Origin: JACKOB01 sp024234575
Lineage (GTDB): Bacteria; Pseudomonadota; Gammaproteobacteria; Pseudomonadales; Oleiphilaceae
DNA length: 64,000 bases
NCBI GenBank assembly: GCA_051208035.1
Contig: JBPJFZ010000004.1
Location: forward strand, 314,165 to 378,164
Direction: 5' to 3'
Shown: in pieces, positions 17,780 through 26,798 of the stretch
Numbering within the stretch: position 1 is the first letter of the stretch
Layout of the letters: every line of letters starts with the position of its first letter
Position numbers and translations under genes: made by a program
The notes under the pieces: model-generated
Seen by the model: the letters and a program-made list of their open reading frames with translations, nothing else
Database searches by the model: none
Told to the model about the DNA's origin: nothing

Positions 17780-19240
17780 GTGTTTGATCGTTTGGAAGAT
17801 GGCGTCCGTGAGCTGAGATTGAAGTTGGCTGAGTGCTCTGCAACACTGGCAATGTCGCAGGTGGCGGCAATAGTGCCATTGTCTGTTGATGTCAGCATTG
17901 ATGGCTGGTCTCCTGAAATTCTCATGGCGGATGCTCATGTATATCCTAAAATCTATTGGCAGAGCAGGGGCTCGCAGCAATATTGTTTTGCTATAGGATG
18001 TGCTCGCCAATGGTATAACCAGGATGCTTTCGCTTCTTTGTCTCAAGCGCCCGAAAAAAACGGAAGGGTGCGTTATTACTGGTTGTCAACCTTTGACGCT
18101 GCCATGCCTATATCTCAAAACAATACGGCTGATCCGCTAACGCAGACTGATAAGCATCGAGAAGAATTACCATCTGCCAGACTTATTGTACCAATGTTAG
18201 AGGTAACTGCGGGGCCATCGACGATTCGGCTGCAATTAAATGTCTGCGCGAAGATCAATCGCCAGCGTTATGATGATTTACTTGATTTGCTCACCCTGAC
18301 GTTACCAGTCGGCACTGAAAAGTGCTCATTACCTGCGGTGGTTCGAAAAGACTTTCCATCGTTTTTACACTGGCAACAAATGATCGCCGCAGTTCATGGT
18401 AAATTTGAAGCCTCTGAGCTTAAAAAAGTGGTGCTGGCGCGAAGAACAGTGCTTACGGCTAGTTATTCTGTTCCGTTCTGGAGGATGCTCTCAACTTGGC
18501 AGCGACAAACTGAAAATTGCTTTAGTTATGCCTTTCAGGAAAGCGCAGAGACCGGTTTTATTTCCTTTTCCCCTGAGCAGTTGTTTGCCAGAGAAGGCAC
18601 AAGTTTGCGCACTGAGGCACTGGCTGGAACCAATCGGCGGGGTGCAACGGCCGCCGGCGACAGGCAGAATGAACTATTATTGTTAAGCGATAGCAAAAAT
18701 ATCTACGAGCATCGGCTTGTAGTAGAGGATTTACAGAATAATTTAGCGACGATTAGTGATGATATCAGGGGTGAGCAGACCCGTTGCAGCAAGCAGCGAC
18801 ATATTCAGCACTTGTATTACCCCATGCGAGCCCGGCTTAAAAGCAATGTTACTGATGCAGATATCATTAGTACGTTACACCCCACGGCCGCTATTGCGGG
18901 TTTGCCTCAGGAAGCAGCCTGCTCGTTGATTGACGATCTTGAGCCTGGAGCAAGAGGTTACTTTGCCGGGTTGTTTGGCGTGGTGCAGGGAGATAGCAGC
19001 GAGTTTGCGGTGGGTATCCGCTCGGCAATGGTAATGGGCGCGGAGGTGTGTTTATTTGCTGGTGCTGGCATCGTACCCGAGTCATCTGCTGTCAACGAAT
19101 GGAACGAGTTAGAAGATAAAATTGCGGTTCCCATGTCGTTGTTTAATGAAGTGAAGCAACCAGTGTCTTCTAATACGTTTATAAGAAAAAATGGCAAGGC
19201 GGCGTCTGTTTGTGAGCCAAGCGCGATGGTAAGTCCGTGA
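17780..19240 (+). CDS. menF: Isochorismate synthase
   Basis: Converts chorismate to isochorismate, the first committed step of menaquinone synthesis. The chorismate-binding domain occupies the C-terminal half, with ALAGTNRRGA, EHRLVVEDLQ, LHPTAAIAGLP and NELEDKI, the Mg- and substrate-binding motifs of MenF/EntC/TrpE. It is 486 residues, with a divergent N-terminal part as usual. The start is GTG at 17780; the upstream GAAG is a modest ribosome-binding site. The stop overlaps the menD start by 4 bases. The operon menF-menD-menB-menC-menE supports menaquinone rather than siderophore synthesis. Confidence 0.93.
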   Translation: MFDRLEDGVRELRLKLAECSATLAMSQVAAIVPLSVDVSIDGWSPEILMADAHVYPKIYWQSRGSQQYCFAIGCARQWYNQDAFASLSQAPEKNGRVRYYWLSTFDAAMPISQNNTADPLTQTDKHREELPSARLIVPMLEVTAGPSTIRLQLNVCAKINRQRYDDLLDLLTLTLPVGTEKCSLPAVVRKDFPSFLHWQQMIAAVHGKFEASELKKVVLARRTVLTASYSVPFWRMLSTWQRQTENCFSYAFQESAETGFISFSPEQLFAREGTSLRTEALAGTNRRGATAAGDRQNELLLLSDSKNIYEHRLVVEDLQNNLATISDDIRGEQTRCSKQRHIQHLYYPMRARLKSNVTDADIISTLHPTAAIAGLPQEAACSLIDDLEPGARGYFAGLFGVVQGDSSEFAVGIRSAMVMGAEVCLFAGAGIVPESSAVNEWNELEDKIAVPMSLFNEVKQPVSSNTFIRKNGKAASVCEPSAMVSP

Positions 19241-21030
19241 TACATCGGCAATCCCTAAACTCCATCCAGAGCGATCTGATTCTTGAAGAGCTTTATCGCT
19301 GGGGTGTTCGGCATTGCTGTATCGCACCGGGTTCGCGCAGTACGCCATTGACTATGGCCGCCGTTCATCATAAAGAGATGATTTTACACCGCCACTTTGA
19401 TGAGCGAGGACTTGGCTTTTTTGCCCTCGGCATTGCACGTGCAAGCCTGGCGCCGGTTGCTGTCATCACTACTTCAGGCACCGCCGTCGCCAATTTATAC
19501 CCCGCTGTTGTCGAGGCGCATCAGTCTGGTGTGCCGCTTATCATACTTTCTGCCGATCGACCGCCACGGCTGCAAAATTGTGGTGCTAATCAGAGTATCT
19601 GGCAGCGAGATATTTTTGGCACCTTTGTCGGCACATCCACGACTATTGAACCCCCCACCGAGTCTTTCTCTGCCCCTGTGCTGCTCGCTGAGCTCAACCG
19701 GGCTTTAGCACCGTTGACCAGGCCTTTTGCCGATGTGGTGCATATCAACATCATGTACGACGAGCCCCTTTATCCCCAGTCGTTAGCACTTTCAAAAAGT
19801 GAACTTCACTCGCTGGGAATTGAAAACTGGCTGCATTCATCGCAGCCTCTGCTACAGCCGCAAAAGGCTGAAGCACTGGCCAACGGCACCGGGCTTGGCG
19901 AGGAAATGCATGATCATGGCAACAAACACCTAACCGAAGCAGATTGGCGAAGGTTTAGCGGCTGCAACGGTCTGGTGATAGTGGGGGCGCAAACTGATCC
20001 CGCCGAGGCCCGCGAGGCTGCTAAACTGGCCAATATGCTGGGGTGGCCGGTGGTGGCTGATATTCAATCGCAGCTAAGAACAGCGGGCGACAATATTGGT
20101 TTGGCTGATTTATTATTGTTAACCGAGCAAGGCAAAGCCTGCTTTGCGCAGTTTAACGCACTGCTTCAGATTGGCGGGCGGCTTGTTTCGAAGCGCCTAC
20201 AGGCTTTTCTCGATACTCATATATCGGATGTTTTCTGGCATGTGCACCCCGGAGAATATCCATTGACACCGGGTAAGCCTGCCGATCGCTTTTTTGCCAT
20301 GTCGGTCGCTTGTTTTTACCAGACAGTGTTGCCTCTGGGGGGGGAGCGAAAAGCTATTTCAGTATCGGCGAAAACGTTGTTGCAACTGAATGAAATGATG
20401 GACACGGCACTATATAGTCGCATGTCCGGCACCAATGCTCTGAGTGAAAGTGCTGTTGTGCACCGGCTGGCCACCAACTTACCAGATCGTTGCAATCTTT
20501 TTATTGGCAACAGTTTAAGTATCAGACTGTTTGATCAGTTGTCGGCCAATCTTCCTGACGGCACCCATGTATATGCCAATCGCGGTGCCAGCGGTATCGA
20601 CGGATTGTTGGCAACTGCTTGTGGAATTGCCGCTGCCAGCAAAAAGCTGACTATCGTGGTTCTTGGTGACACTTCTTTGCTGCATGATTTGAACTCCCTG
20701 CATCTCTTGCGCAATACACAAACGCCGCTTATGGTTGTCGTGCTAAACAACGATGGGGGCGGGATTTTTCACCACCTGCCGGTGCCTGACGAAAATTTGC
20801 GGCGAGACTACTATCAAATGCCGCATGGCTATGCTTTTGATCAGGCAGCCGCTATGTTTGGCATTGCTTACGAAGCACCGCAAACGCAGGAACAATATGC
20901 CGAGTTAGTGCAGGGGGTAAAACAATTGCGTTTACCTATGTTAGTTGAAGTAAAAACAACGGCGGAAGACAGTTATGCTGATGCCAGAGACAGAACTTCG
21001 TGGGCGCAAAGTTTGACACTGAAAATATAG
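19237..21030 (+). CDS. menD: SEPHCHC synthase (2-succinyl-5-enolpyruvyl-6-hydroxy-3-cyclohexene-1-carboxylate synthase)
   Basis: ThDP-dependent enzyme joining 2-oxoglutarate-derived succinic semialdehyde to isochorismate. It begins with GTG overlapping the menF stop (GTGA). The N-terminal substrate domain has APGSRSTPLTMA (about 30) and HFDERGLGFFALG. The C-terminal cofactor domain has GDTSLLHDLNSLHLLR and NNDGGGIFHHLP for ThDP/Mg binding. 597 residues is slightly above the usual 550-580. The 3' end carries a short tandem repeat that also covers the stop codon. Tight coupling with menF is clear. Confidence 0.95.
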   Translation: MIHRQSLNSIQSDLILEELYRWGVRHCCIAPGSRSTPLTMAAVHHKEMILHRHFDERGLGFFALGIARASLAPVAVITTSGTAVANLYPAVVEAHQSGVPLIILSADRPPRLQNCGANQSIWQRDIFGTFVGTSTTIEPPTESFSAPVLLAELNRALAPLTRPFADVVHINIMYDEPLYPQSLALSKSELHSLGIENWLHSSQPLLQPQKAEALANGTGLGEEMHDHGNKHLTEADWRRFSGCNGLVIVGAQTDPAEAREAAKLANMLGWPVVADIQSQLRTAGDNIGLADLLLLTEQGKACFAQFNALLQIGGRLVSKRLQAFLDTHISDVFWHVHPGEYPLTPGKPADRFFAMSVACFYQTVLPLGGERKAISVSAKTLLQLNEMMDTALYSRMSGTNALSESAVVHRLATNLPDRCNLFIGNSLSIRLFDQLSANLPDGTHVYANRGASGIDGLLATACGIAAASKKLTIVVLGDTSLLHDLNSLHLLRNTQTPLMVVVLNNDGGGIFHHLPVPDENLRRDYYQMPHGYAFDQAAAMFGIAYEAPQTQEQYAELVQGVKQLRLPMLVEVKTTAEDSYADARDRTSWAQSLTLKI

Positions 21031-21062
21031 ACATTGAAAACAATAGACATTGAAAACAATAG
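21027..21062 (+). repeat. Two-copy 16-bp tandem repeat at the menD/menB junction
   Basis: The unit ATAGACATTGAAAACA is present exactly twice (21027-21042, 21043-21058) and a third partial ATAG follows. The first copy contains the menD stop. It lengthens the spacer before menB and also creates a spurious TTG start upstream of menB. It looks like a recent slippage duplication. Confidence 0.85.
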
Positions 21063-21105
21063 ATCCGGCAATACCGGAGCACATTACAAAGGACAGGCAG
21101 GATAT

Positions 21106-21960
21106 ATGAAATACGGACTGACAGAAGAAGCATTATTGGCACCCATTGCGTGGCAGGATGTTTCTGAGGGTTTTGAAGACATTATTTATAGTAAGGCCGA
21201 GGGCATTGCCAAGATCAGCATTAATCGCCCCGGTGTACATAATGCTTTTCGTCCGCAGACAGTTATGGAGATGGGACGCGCGCTAGAAAACGCGCGTTAT
21301 GATGCCGAGGTCGGCGTGATTATTTTTACCGGAGAGGGGGGGGCTGCATTTTGTTCGGGGGGCGATCAGTCCATTCGGGGTGAAGCAGGCTACAAAGACG
21401 ACAAAGGCACGCAGCACCTGAATGTGCTGGATCTTCAGCGACAGATTCGCACCTGTCCTAAACCTGTGGTCGCTATGGTCGCCGGTTACGCCATTGGTGG
21501 TGGCCATGTTTTGCATGTGGTATGCGATCTCACCATTGCCGCTGACAACGCGGTATTTGGTCAAACCGGCCCGGCGGTTGGCTCTTTTGATGGCGGCTTC
21601 GGCTCTAGCTATTTGGCCAGAATGGTGGGCCAGAAGAAGGCAAGAGAAATATGGTTTTTGTGTCGCCAGTACTCAGCTGACGAAGCTTTAAGTATGGGGT
21701 TGGTGAATAAGGTGGTACCGCTGGCTGAGCTCGAGCAGGAAACCGTGCGCTGGTGCCGCGAAATTCTCCAGAACTCACCCATGGCCCTGCGTTGTCTGAA
21801 GGCGGCGATGAATGCCGATTGCGACGGCCAAACCGGGCTGCAGGAACTAGCAGGTAACGCAACCATGTTGTTTTATATGACTGAAGAGGCGCAAGAAGGC
21901 CGTAATGCCTTTATGGAAAAGCGTAAGCCAGACTTTGACAAGTTTCCTCGTAAGCCCTAG
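21106..21960 (+). CDS. menB: 1,4-dihydroxy-2-naphthoyl-CoA synthase
   Basis: Crotonase-fold enzyme that cyclises o-succinylbenzoyl-CoA to 1,4-dihydroxy-2-naphthoyl-CoA. The oxyanion-hole and substrate motifs are FCSGGDQSIRGEAGY, AGYAIGGGHVLHVVCDLTIA, FGQTGPAVGSFDGG and KKAREIWFLC; the C-terminus has RNAFMEKRKPDFDKFPR, all near-diagnostic of MenB. I chose ATG 21106 (284 residues): it has AGG just upstream and matches the family N-terminus, whereas the upstream TTG at 21034 begins inside a tandem repeat. Third gene of the men operon. Confidence 0.95.
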   Translation: MKYGLTEEALLAPIAWQDVSEGFEDIIYSKAEGIAKISINRPGVHNAFRPQTVMEMGRALENARYDAEVGVIIFTGEGGAAFCSGGDQSIRGEAGYKDDKGTQHLNVLDLQRQIRTCPKPVVAMVAGYAIGGGHVLHVVCDLTIAADNAVFGQTGPAVGSFDGGFGSSYLARMVGQKKAREIWFLCRQYSADEALSMGLVNKVVPLAELEQETVRWCREILQNSPMALRCLKAAMNADCDGQTGLQELAGNATMLFYMTEEAQEGRNAFMEKRKPDFDKFPRKP

Positions 21961-21977
21961 CAGACTGAGCATTTAGC

Positions 21978-23012
21978 ATGTTGCGTGCGGAGCTGTATCG
22001 CTACCGGTTGCCTCTACGGTCGCCTCTTTACCTCAATGGCGACCGGGCGAAAACACGCGAAGGTCTCATTTTACGGTTGTCAGATGAGCAGGGCGAAGGG
22101 CTTGGCGAAGCGGCTCCCCTGCCTGGGTTTAGTCCAGAAACGATTGTGCAGGCGGCAGAATCTCTGCACGTGCTGGCATTAGCAAGCACCCGCTTGTTGG
22201 CGTGGAATTCCGATGCAATGGATACCAGCGCATATGCGTCCGTTTGTGCCAGTGCCCGGTGGGCTTTTGATTGTGCGCGGCAAGAGTTGTTGGCGGCACG
22301 GCCAATGTATGACAAAGGGTTAATTGAAACTTGCCACCTTTTGCAGCCAGATGAGCACATAGATGCATGCATTGCCAACCTAAAAACCAAAGCTGTCAGG
22401 GTGCTGAAAGTGAAGGTCGGCAGGGTATCGGTGAATGAGGATATTTATCTGCTTAACCGACTCTTCTCAGCAATTCCGGCGACGGTTTTTCGGTTGGATG
22501 CGAACCGGGCATGGACGTTTTCACAAGCCGCTCAATTTTGCCAGTCAGTCGATTGGACGCGTATCGAATTTCTGGAAGAGCCTTGCCAAACCCTTGCGGA
22601 TTCCCTTCGCTTAAACTGTGTCACCTCGGTTAAATTGGCTTTAGATGAGTCTTTGAGAGAGCCCCATACTGCATTTGCGGATAGCGAAATAGCCGCTTTT
22701 ATCGTTAAACCTGGAATTCATCCGGGCGGTTGGCGAGGCTTCCAGCAGGTACTTGCCGAGGCCAAGAGTCTTGGTGCGAAAGTGGTTATCAGCAGCAGTT
22801 ACCAATCAAGTTTGGGGGTAAGCCAGCTGGCAGCCCTCGCTGCTACCTATACTCCCGAAAGTATGCCCGGGCTTGATACCTTGTCAGTCTTCTCACATGA
22901 TGTCATACGGCCATGTATCATGATGAACCAAGTAGCAAGGCCGCTTTTCTCTTTGGCAGATATGACGCCGCTTTGGACAATTCAGAGCGGGAAAGTTTTG
23001 ACGGCGGGCTGA
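21978..23012 (+). CDS. menC: o-Succinylbenzoate synthase
   Basis: Enolase-superfamily dehydratase making o-succinylbenzoate from SHCHC. Active-site elements are the Lys pair in VLKVKVG (about 140), Asp in FRLDANRAW (about 170), Glu in FLEEPC (about 198), Asp in LALDES (about 218) and Lys in FIVKPG (about 240). Length is 344 residues. It follows menB by 17 bp. The ribosome-binding site is weak, so coupling to menB translation is likely. No fusion with menH is present, and menH itself is not in the operon. Confidence 0.92.
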   Translation: MLRAELYRYRLPLRSPLYLNGDRAKTREGLILRLSDEQGEGLGEAAPLPGFSPETIVQAAESLHVLALASTRLLAWNSDAMDTSAYASVCASARWAFDCARQELLAARPMYDKGLIETCHLLQPDEHIDACIANLKTKAVRVLKVKVGRVSVNEDIYLLNRLFSAIPATVFRLDANRAWTFSQAAQFCQSVDWTRIEFLEEPCQTLADSLRLNCVTSVKLALDESLREPHTAFADSEIAAFIVKPGIHPGGWRGFQQVLAEAKSLGAKVVISSSYQSSLGVSQLAALAATYTPESMPGLDTLSVFSHDVIRPCIMMNQVARPLFSLADMTPLWTIQSGKVLTAG

Positions 23013-23087
23013 TGGTTTACGAGCTACACAAAAATATTTTTCATGCCCGGCCAATTGCTCTATTCATCGTGATTTGTGGATTGATTT

Positions 23088-24539
23088 GTGAAAGTAAAAT
23101 CTAACTCTAAATCTAACTCAGCAATGAACAATACATCACCGCAAAGTGATGACGGTCAGCAACCGGATGCGGGTATTTGCCCGGTAAGATATCAGTCATT
23201 GCGACAACCTGATGTTATCGCCATAAAGCACGGCCGCGCTTGTGTAAACTATCAGCAGTTAGATGATCTGGTCAGCCATTTGGTCGAGGCATTGCAGAGG
23301 GCTGGTGTTAGCGAAGGCGACCGGCTAGTGTGTCTTGTAAATGACATATCGATCTTTGTGCCGTTGATTTTTGCCGCACTCAGATCAGGGGTCATTATTA
23401 TCCCGGTTAATCCAAAATACCCTGCAGATTACGCCAAGTCACTTTACTCTCACATAAAGCCCCGGTTTGTTGTGAATGAGGCGACCTTAAAGAAGTTACT
23501 GGCATCCGTCGCGGCGGTGAAGGCGTATAACGAAAATTGTAATGTGCCGATTGATCAGTTTGCTCCTTTTACAGGTATATTTACTTCAGGTAGTAGCGGA
23601 CATCCAAAGCTGGCCATACACTGCTACAAAAACCATTATGCCAGTGCCATGGGTAGTCAACAGCAAATACCGCTGAAGTCGGGAGACTGCTGGGCGCTGA
23701 CTTTACCGCTGCACCATGTATCCGGCCTGGCCATCGTCATGCGTGTCATCATGGCGGGCGCGTCTCTGGCAATTCCCAATGGCGAAGCGCTGGCAGACTT
23801 ACTGGCTGCGCAGTTTGTGACACACCTTTCTGCGGTCCCGTCACAACTGGAACAATTAAGGTTGCTCCAGACACCCATGCAGGATGTTTCTCTACGTTAT
23901 TTACTTGTCGGTGGTGCTGCCTGTAGCGAGGCGTTGCTTCGGTGGTTGCAGGCGAAAGACTGGCAGGTACTCATTTCCTATGGAATGACCGAAACTGCAT
24001 CCCAAGCGATGACCGGCCCTGCAAATTCGCAAGGGATTCTGCGACAGTGTTTACCCGGGCAGCAGATTAAAATCGCCAACACAGGGGAGATACTGGTCCG
24101 GGGTGACACGCTTTTTTTAGGTTACTGGCATGAGGGACATATTGATTTACCCGTGGATGCGGAGGGTTGGTTTCATACCCGGGATATCGGTCAGCTGACC
24201 GATAATGGTCTGAAATATATGGGACGTATAGATAGTCAGTTCATCTCTGGCGGCGAGAATATTCAGCCCGAGGAAATTGAGCGCCTTATTTATGCATTGC
24301 TGTCAGTAGAGCACTGTATTGTTGTGCCCAGACCTGATGCTATCTATGGCTCGATACCGGTCTGTTTCCTTAGCAGGCTGCCTGATGCGAAGGGTCTTGA
24401 ACAATTGCAGAGGCAGCTATCAGCACAGCTGCCTGCATTCAAAGTACCACGGGAGTTCTTCCCGCTCGAGGTAAGTGATGGTGGCCAGTTAAAGGTAAGT
24501 CGTCAAAGCCTTGTGCAGCGGCTGCTTAGCAAGCCGTAA
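23088..24539 (+). CDS. menE: o-Succinylbenzoate-CoA ligase
   Basis: ANL-superfamily ligase that activates o-succinylbenzoate with CoA. Motifs are the P-loop GIFTSGSSGHPK (about 160), SYGMTETAS, GRIDSQFISGGENIQPEEIE, and GQLKVSRQSL carrying the C-terminal Lys. It is 483 residues from the GTG at 23088; an ATG at 23124 is an alternative, and neither has a clear ribosome-binding site. It follows menC by 75 bp as last gene of the operon. Its end overlaps by 14 bp the end of the convergent Crp/Fnr-family gene, so there is no room for a separate terminator. Confidence 0.92.
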   Translation: MKVKSNSKSNSAMNNTSPQSDDGQQPDAGICPVRYQSLRQPDVIAIKHGRACVNYQQLDDLVSHLVEALQRAGVSEGDRLVCLVNDISIFVPLIFAALRSGVIIIPVNPKYPADYAKSLYSHIKPRFVVNEATLKKLLASVAAVKAYNENCNVPIDQFAPFTGIFTSGSSGHPKLAIHCYKNHYASAMGSQQQIPLKSGDCWALTLPLHHVSGLAIVMRVIMAGASLAIPNGEALADLLAAQFVTHLSAVPSQLEQLRLLQTPMQDVSLRYLLVGGAACSEALLRWLQAKDWQVLISYGMTETASQAMTGPANSQGILRQCLPGQQIKIANTGEILVRGDTLFLGYWHEGHIDLPVDAEGWFHTRDIGQLTDNGLKYMGRIDSQFISGGENIQPEEIERLIYALLSVEHCIVVPRPDAIYGSIPVCFLSRLPDAKGLEQLQRQLSAQLPAFKVPREFFPLEVSDGGQLKVSRQSLVQRLLSKP

Positions 24540-25215
24540 GATACTTGGTTTTCATCGCATGGATATCGGGAATCTGGATGTCGCTGCCATTAATTTCTAT
24601 CATTTTGTCACGACGGAACTTGTTAAATATCCGTGATAGGGTTTCTGGCGTGATCGCCAATCTTGATGCCAGCAGTTGCTTCTGGACCGGCAAACGAAAC
24701 GTTCGATTTTCTTTTTGCGCTGCGGTTGTGCGCACAAGATAACTCGCCACTCTTGATAGCGCCGTGTCCATTGTCAGACTTTCAATTTCTAATACTTTGT
24801 TCACCAGCTTTTGCGACATGGTATTGAGAAATTGCAGGCAGCAAAGCGGATTTGACTGCAAGTGGTCTTTTACTGTCTGGCACTGAAATGAATACAGTAC
24901 ACAATCTGTAATCGCTTTGGCGGTGGCGATGTGTTTGGGGTCATCTAAAAATAAACCGGTTTCTGCAAGGGTTTGGCCTGGCTCTACAATATCAATGACT
25001 TTCTCGTTACCATCCATAGAAAGCCGTGTCAGGGTCACCATGCCAGAAACCAAGAGATAGAATTTGTTATTGGTGTCTTCCTGAAGAAAAATTGCCCGGT
25101 TGGCTGATACTTCTTCACGGCGAATAGCGAAAGACAATTCTTGAAGTGATGACTGATTGAGCTGGCTGAAAGGTGCAAAACCCCGAATCTCTGATAACTC
25201 CATCGCATTAATCAT
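24526..25215 (-). CDS. Crp/Fnr-family transcriptional regulator, Dnr-like
   Basis: 229-residue activator with an N-terminal cNMP-binding fold (about 15-130), a dimer helix (MDTALSRVASYLV) and a C-terminal Crp helix-turn-helix (QKQLLASRLAITPETLSRIFNKF, recognition helix near 195-207). The N-terminal FNR iron-sulfur Cys cluster is absent. Sequence style matches Dnr/Nnr regulators that respond to nitric oxide through heme, but the heme ligand cannot be verified. Two FNR/DNR-type boxes lie 150-180 bp upstream, suggesting autoregulation or control by ANR/FNR. The 3' end is convergent with menE. Confidence 0.87.
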   Translation of the reverse strand: MINAMELSEIRGFAPFSQLNQSSLQELSFAIRREEVSANRAIFLQEDTNNKFYLLVSGMVTLTRLSMDGNEKVIDIVEPGQTLAETGLFLDDPKHIATAKAITDCVLYSFQCQTVKDHLQSNPLCCLQFLNTMSQKLVNKVLEIESLTMDTALSRVASYLVRTTAAQKENRTFRLPVQKQLLASRLAITPETLSRIFNKFRRDKMIEINGSDIQIPDIHAMKTKYLTAC

Positions 25216-25362
25216 TTGTGCTCACCTCTTGATATTATTGTATGTAGCGGATCAAATGTACGATCTCTCAACCCGCCAAATGCCTATGGGGTGAATTCTA
25301 GAGCGCGTAGTCATTGTTACTATATCACTTAATGAGTAGTTGTCAGGTTAACGGGGTTTTTA

Positions 25363-25376
25363 TTGATCTTTGTCAA
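25363..25376. promoter_or_regulatory. FNR/DNR-type binding box 1 (TTGAT-N4-GTCAA)
   Basis: TTGATCTTTGTCAA differs from the FNR/ANR/DNR consensus TTGAT-N4-ATCAA at one base. It lies about 150 bp upstream of the Dnr-like gene start (25215, minus strand). The second box is centred 22 bp away, about two helical turns. Confidence 0.6.
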
Positions 25377-25384
25377 TTTCAGTT

Positions 25385-25398
25385 TTGACGCAGGTCAA
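25385..25398. promoter_or_regulatory. FNR/DNR-type binding box 2 (perfect TTGAC-N4-GTCAA)
   Basis: TTGACGCAGGTCAA is a perfect inverted repeat of the TTGAC-N4-GTCAA form seen in many FNR/DNR sites. It is in phase with box 1. Together they should bind a Crp/Fnr-family dimer pair. Which regulator uses them is not shown. Confidence 0.6.
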
Positions 25399-25446
25399 AT
25401 TTGACGGGGTCGAGTTTGCAGTTCACAAGGTAGGGGCATGCATAGG

Positions 25447-26172
25447 CTAGAGCTGATGCTGCTGTTTTCGTAGTCTCGTTTGAGCTTCAATTTTTTGTAA
25501 AAAGCTGCCCCAGGTTGTTATTCCCAACTTTTTAGCCTGATTGAGGCAAACCAGCAAAAGCTCGGCCGAAATCATCGCATCGGCCGATGCATTGTGACGG
25601 TCAATATCCATATCGAATCCAAAGTGCTGACACCACGCATCAAGCCCTCGCAGATTTTTGCCCGGGGTCGGGTAGCAGGCACAAGCGATGTCTTCAAGAT
25701 CATAAAAAGGGTAGTTTGGTACAACTCCAAGGTGCGACTGGGCAGCCTTATTAAGAATGGCTTTATCAAAGGGAGCATGAAACGCGATAAGAATTGCATC
25801 TTTAGCATATTCGTAAAAGTCGATCAGGCTTTCAGTAATATCCGCCCCTTGCGCAATTTCGCCGGGCACGATGCCATGCACGAGCGTTGCCGCACCCGCC
25901 TCAGTGTTGGGCTGAAACAATATCTTTTCGAATTGTCTGCCGTTTTGTATGCGGGCGTTTTCAATCGTGACAGCACCCAAGGCAATAGGAACATCTTTAC
26001 GAATATTTAAGCCAGTGGTCTCAAAATCCAGGACAACAAATCTGGTATTCAGCAATGACCGTGTTTCATCGGGCCGATTGGAGGTCAGGGCCTCAATTCT
26101 CTTTTTTAGGGTACCATCGACATCTTTTTGTAGACGGTTGCGCTGCCACTTTGCTTTAAACCACTTTGTCAT
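25447..26172 (-). CDS. 3'-5' exonuclease, DnaQ-like (DEDDh)
   Basis: 241-residue exonuclease of the DNA polymerase III epsilon family. The catalytic residues are visible: Asp/Glu in VVLDFETTG (about 49-53), Asp in FHAPFDK (about 134), and His/Asp in HNASADAMIS (about 198-203). There is a basic N-terminal extension (KWFKAKWQRNRLQK) and a short helical tail. It is typically found next to a cNMP/CBS/DUF294 protein, as here, 35 bp after the DUF294 C-terminal frame. Role in nucleotide or repair processing is inferred. The likely substrate is the 3' end of DNA or a short oligonucleotide. Confidence 0.9.
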   Translation of the reverse strand: MTKWFKAKWQRNRLQKDVDGTLKKRIEALTSNRPDETRSLLNTRFVVLDFETTGLNIRKDVPIALGAVTIENARIQNGRQFEKILFQPNTEAGAATLVHGIVPGEIAQGADITESLIDFYEYAKDAILIAFHAPFDKAILNKAAQSHLGVVPNYPFYDLEDIACACYPTPGKNLRGLDAWCQHFGFDMDIDRHNASADAMISAELLLVCLNQAKKLGITTWGSFLQKIEAQTRLRKQQHQL

Positions 26173-26207
26173 GTGTCTGTGTCCTGTATGACATGCTATC
26201 AGCGCTT

Positions 26208-26774
26208 CTATAGTTGGTAACGAACTTCCAGCTTCTGTTGCAGTCGTTGTGCCTGGCGAAATGCTTCTTTTAAAATTCTTTTATCCAGTGGGTTAAGCGT
26301 TTCGGGGAGCACCAGATTACTGGGGGGCACGCCAGATTTACTTTGTTCGTAATGATGCTTCATGCGGATGGTTTGGATAAAACTATAGGCTTCTGTCCAG
26401 GCGGCGGCATCTTGCTCATTCACATTCTTAAGTGCCACCAATGCTGCCAGCCGTTCCATCGTGTTTGGAATAACGATGCCATTGGCGATCGCTAAAATTC
26501 GCAGCCCTTCGATGAAAGGGCTCAAGCCCTGTGTTTTGAGGTCAATGCCTTTACCGGTCTTTGATTTCTTCGTGGTGAACTGCCCGAACATATTTAGCGG
26601 TGGCCGGTTACGCAACGCACTGGCGGCCAGCATTTTTTGGCAGAGCGTGTTATTGGCAATCTTCTTGACCAGATGCTCCTGCAGCTCGGCAACGGTGTCC
26701 TCGTCGCCCCAGACCGCACGTATATCAAATAAAATGGTTGAATTAAGCAGGTTCTCAGGGGTGGTTGATGCCAC
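26208..26774 (-). CDS. DUF294 C-terminal substrate-binding domain, downstream half of a gene split by a stop codon
   Basis: 188-codon frame whose sequence (ENLLNSTILFDIRAVWGDE, RPPLNMFGQF) matches the C-terminal domain (DUF294_C) of putative nucleotidyltransferases. It is in the same frame as the gene at 26799-28130 and separated only by the codons TAA TGG AAA GCC AAA TTC AGC AAA CTG. The GTG at 26774 is the nearest in-frame start but lacks a ribosome-binding site, so independent translation is doubtful. In intact homologues the segment continues Asp-Glu-Trp-Lys, so the TAA probably replaces a GAA. Probably the tail of a broken gene. Confidence 0.75.
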   Translation of the reverse strand: MASTTPENLLNSTILFDIRAVWGDEDTVAELQEHLVKKIANNTLCQKMLAASALRNRPPLNMFGQFTTKKSKTGKGIDLKTQGLSPFIEGLRILAIANGIVIPNTMERLAALVALKNVNEQDAAAWTEAYSFIQTIRMKHHYEQSKSGVPPSNLVLPETLNPLDKRILKEAFRQAQRLQQKLEVRYQL

Positions 26775-26798
26775 CAGTTTGCTGAATTTGGCTTTCCA

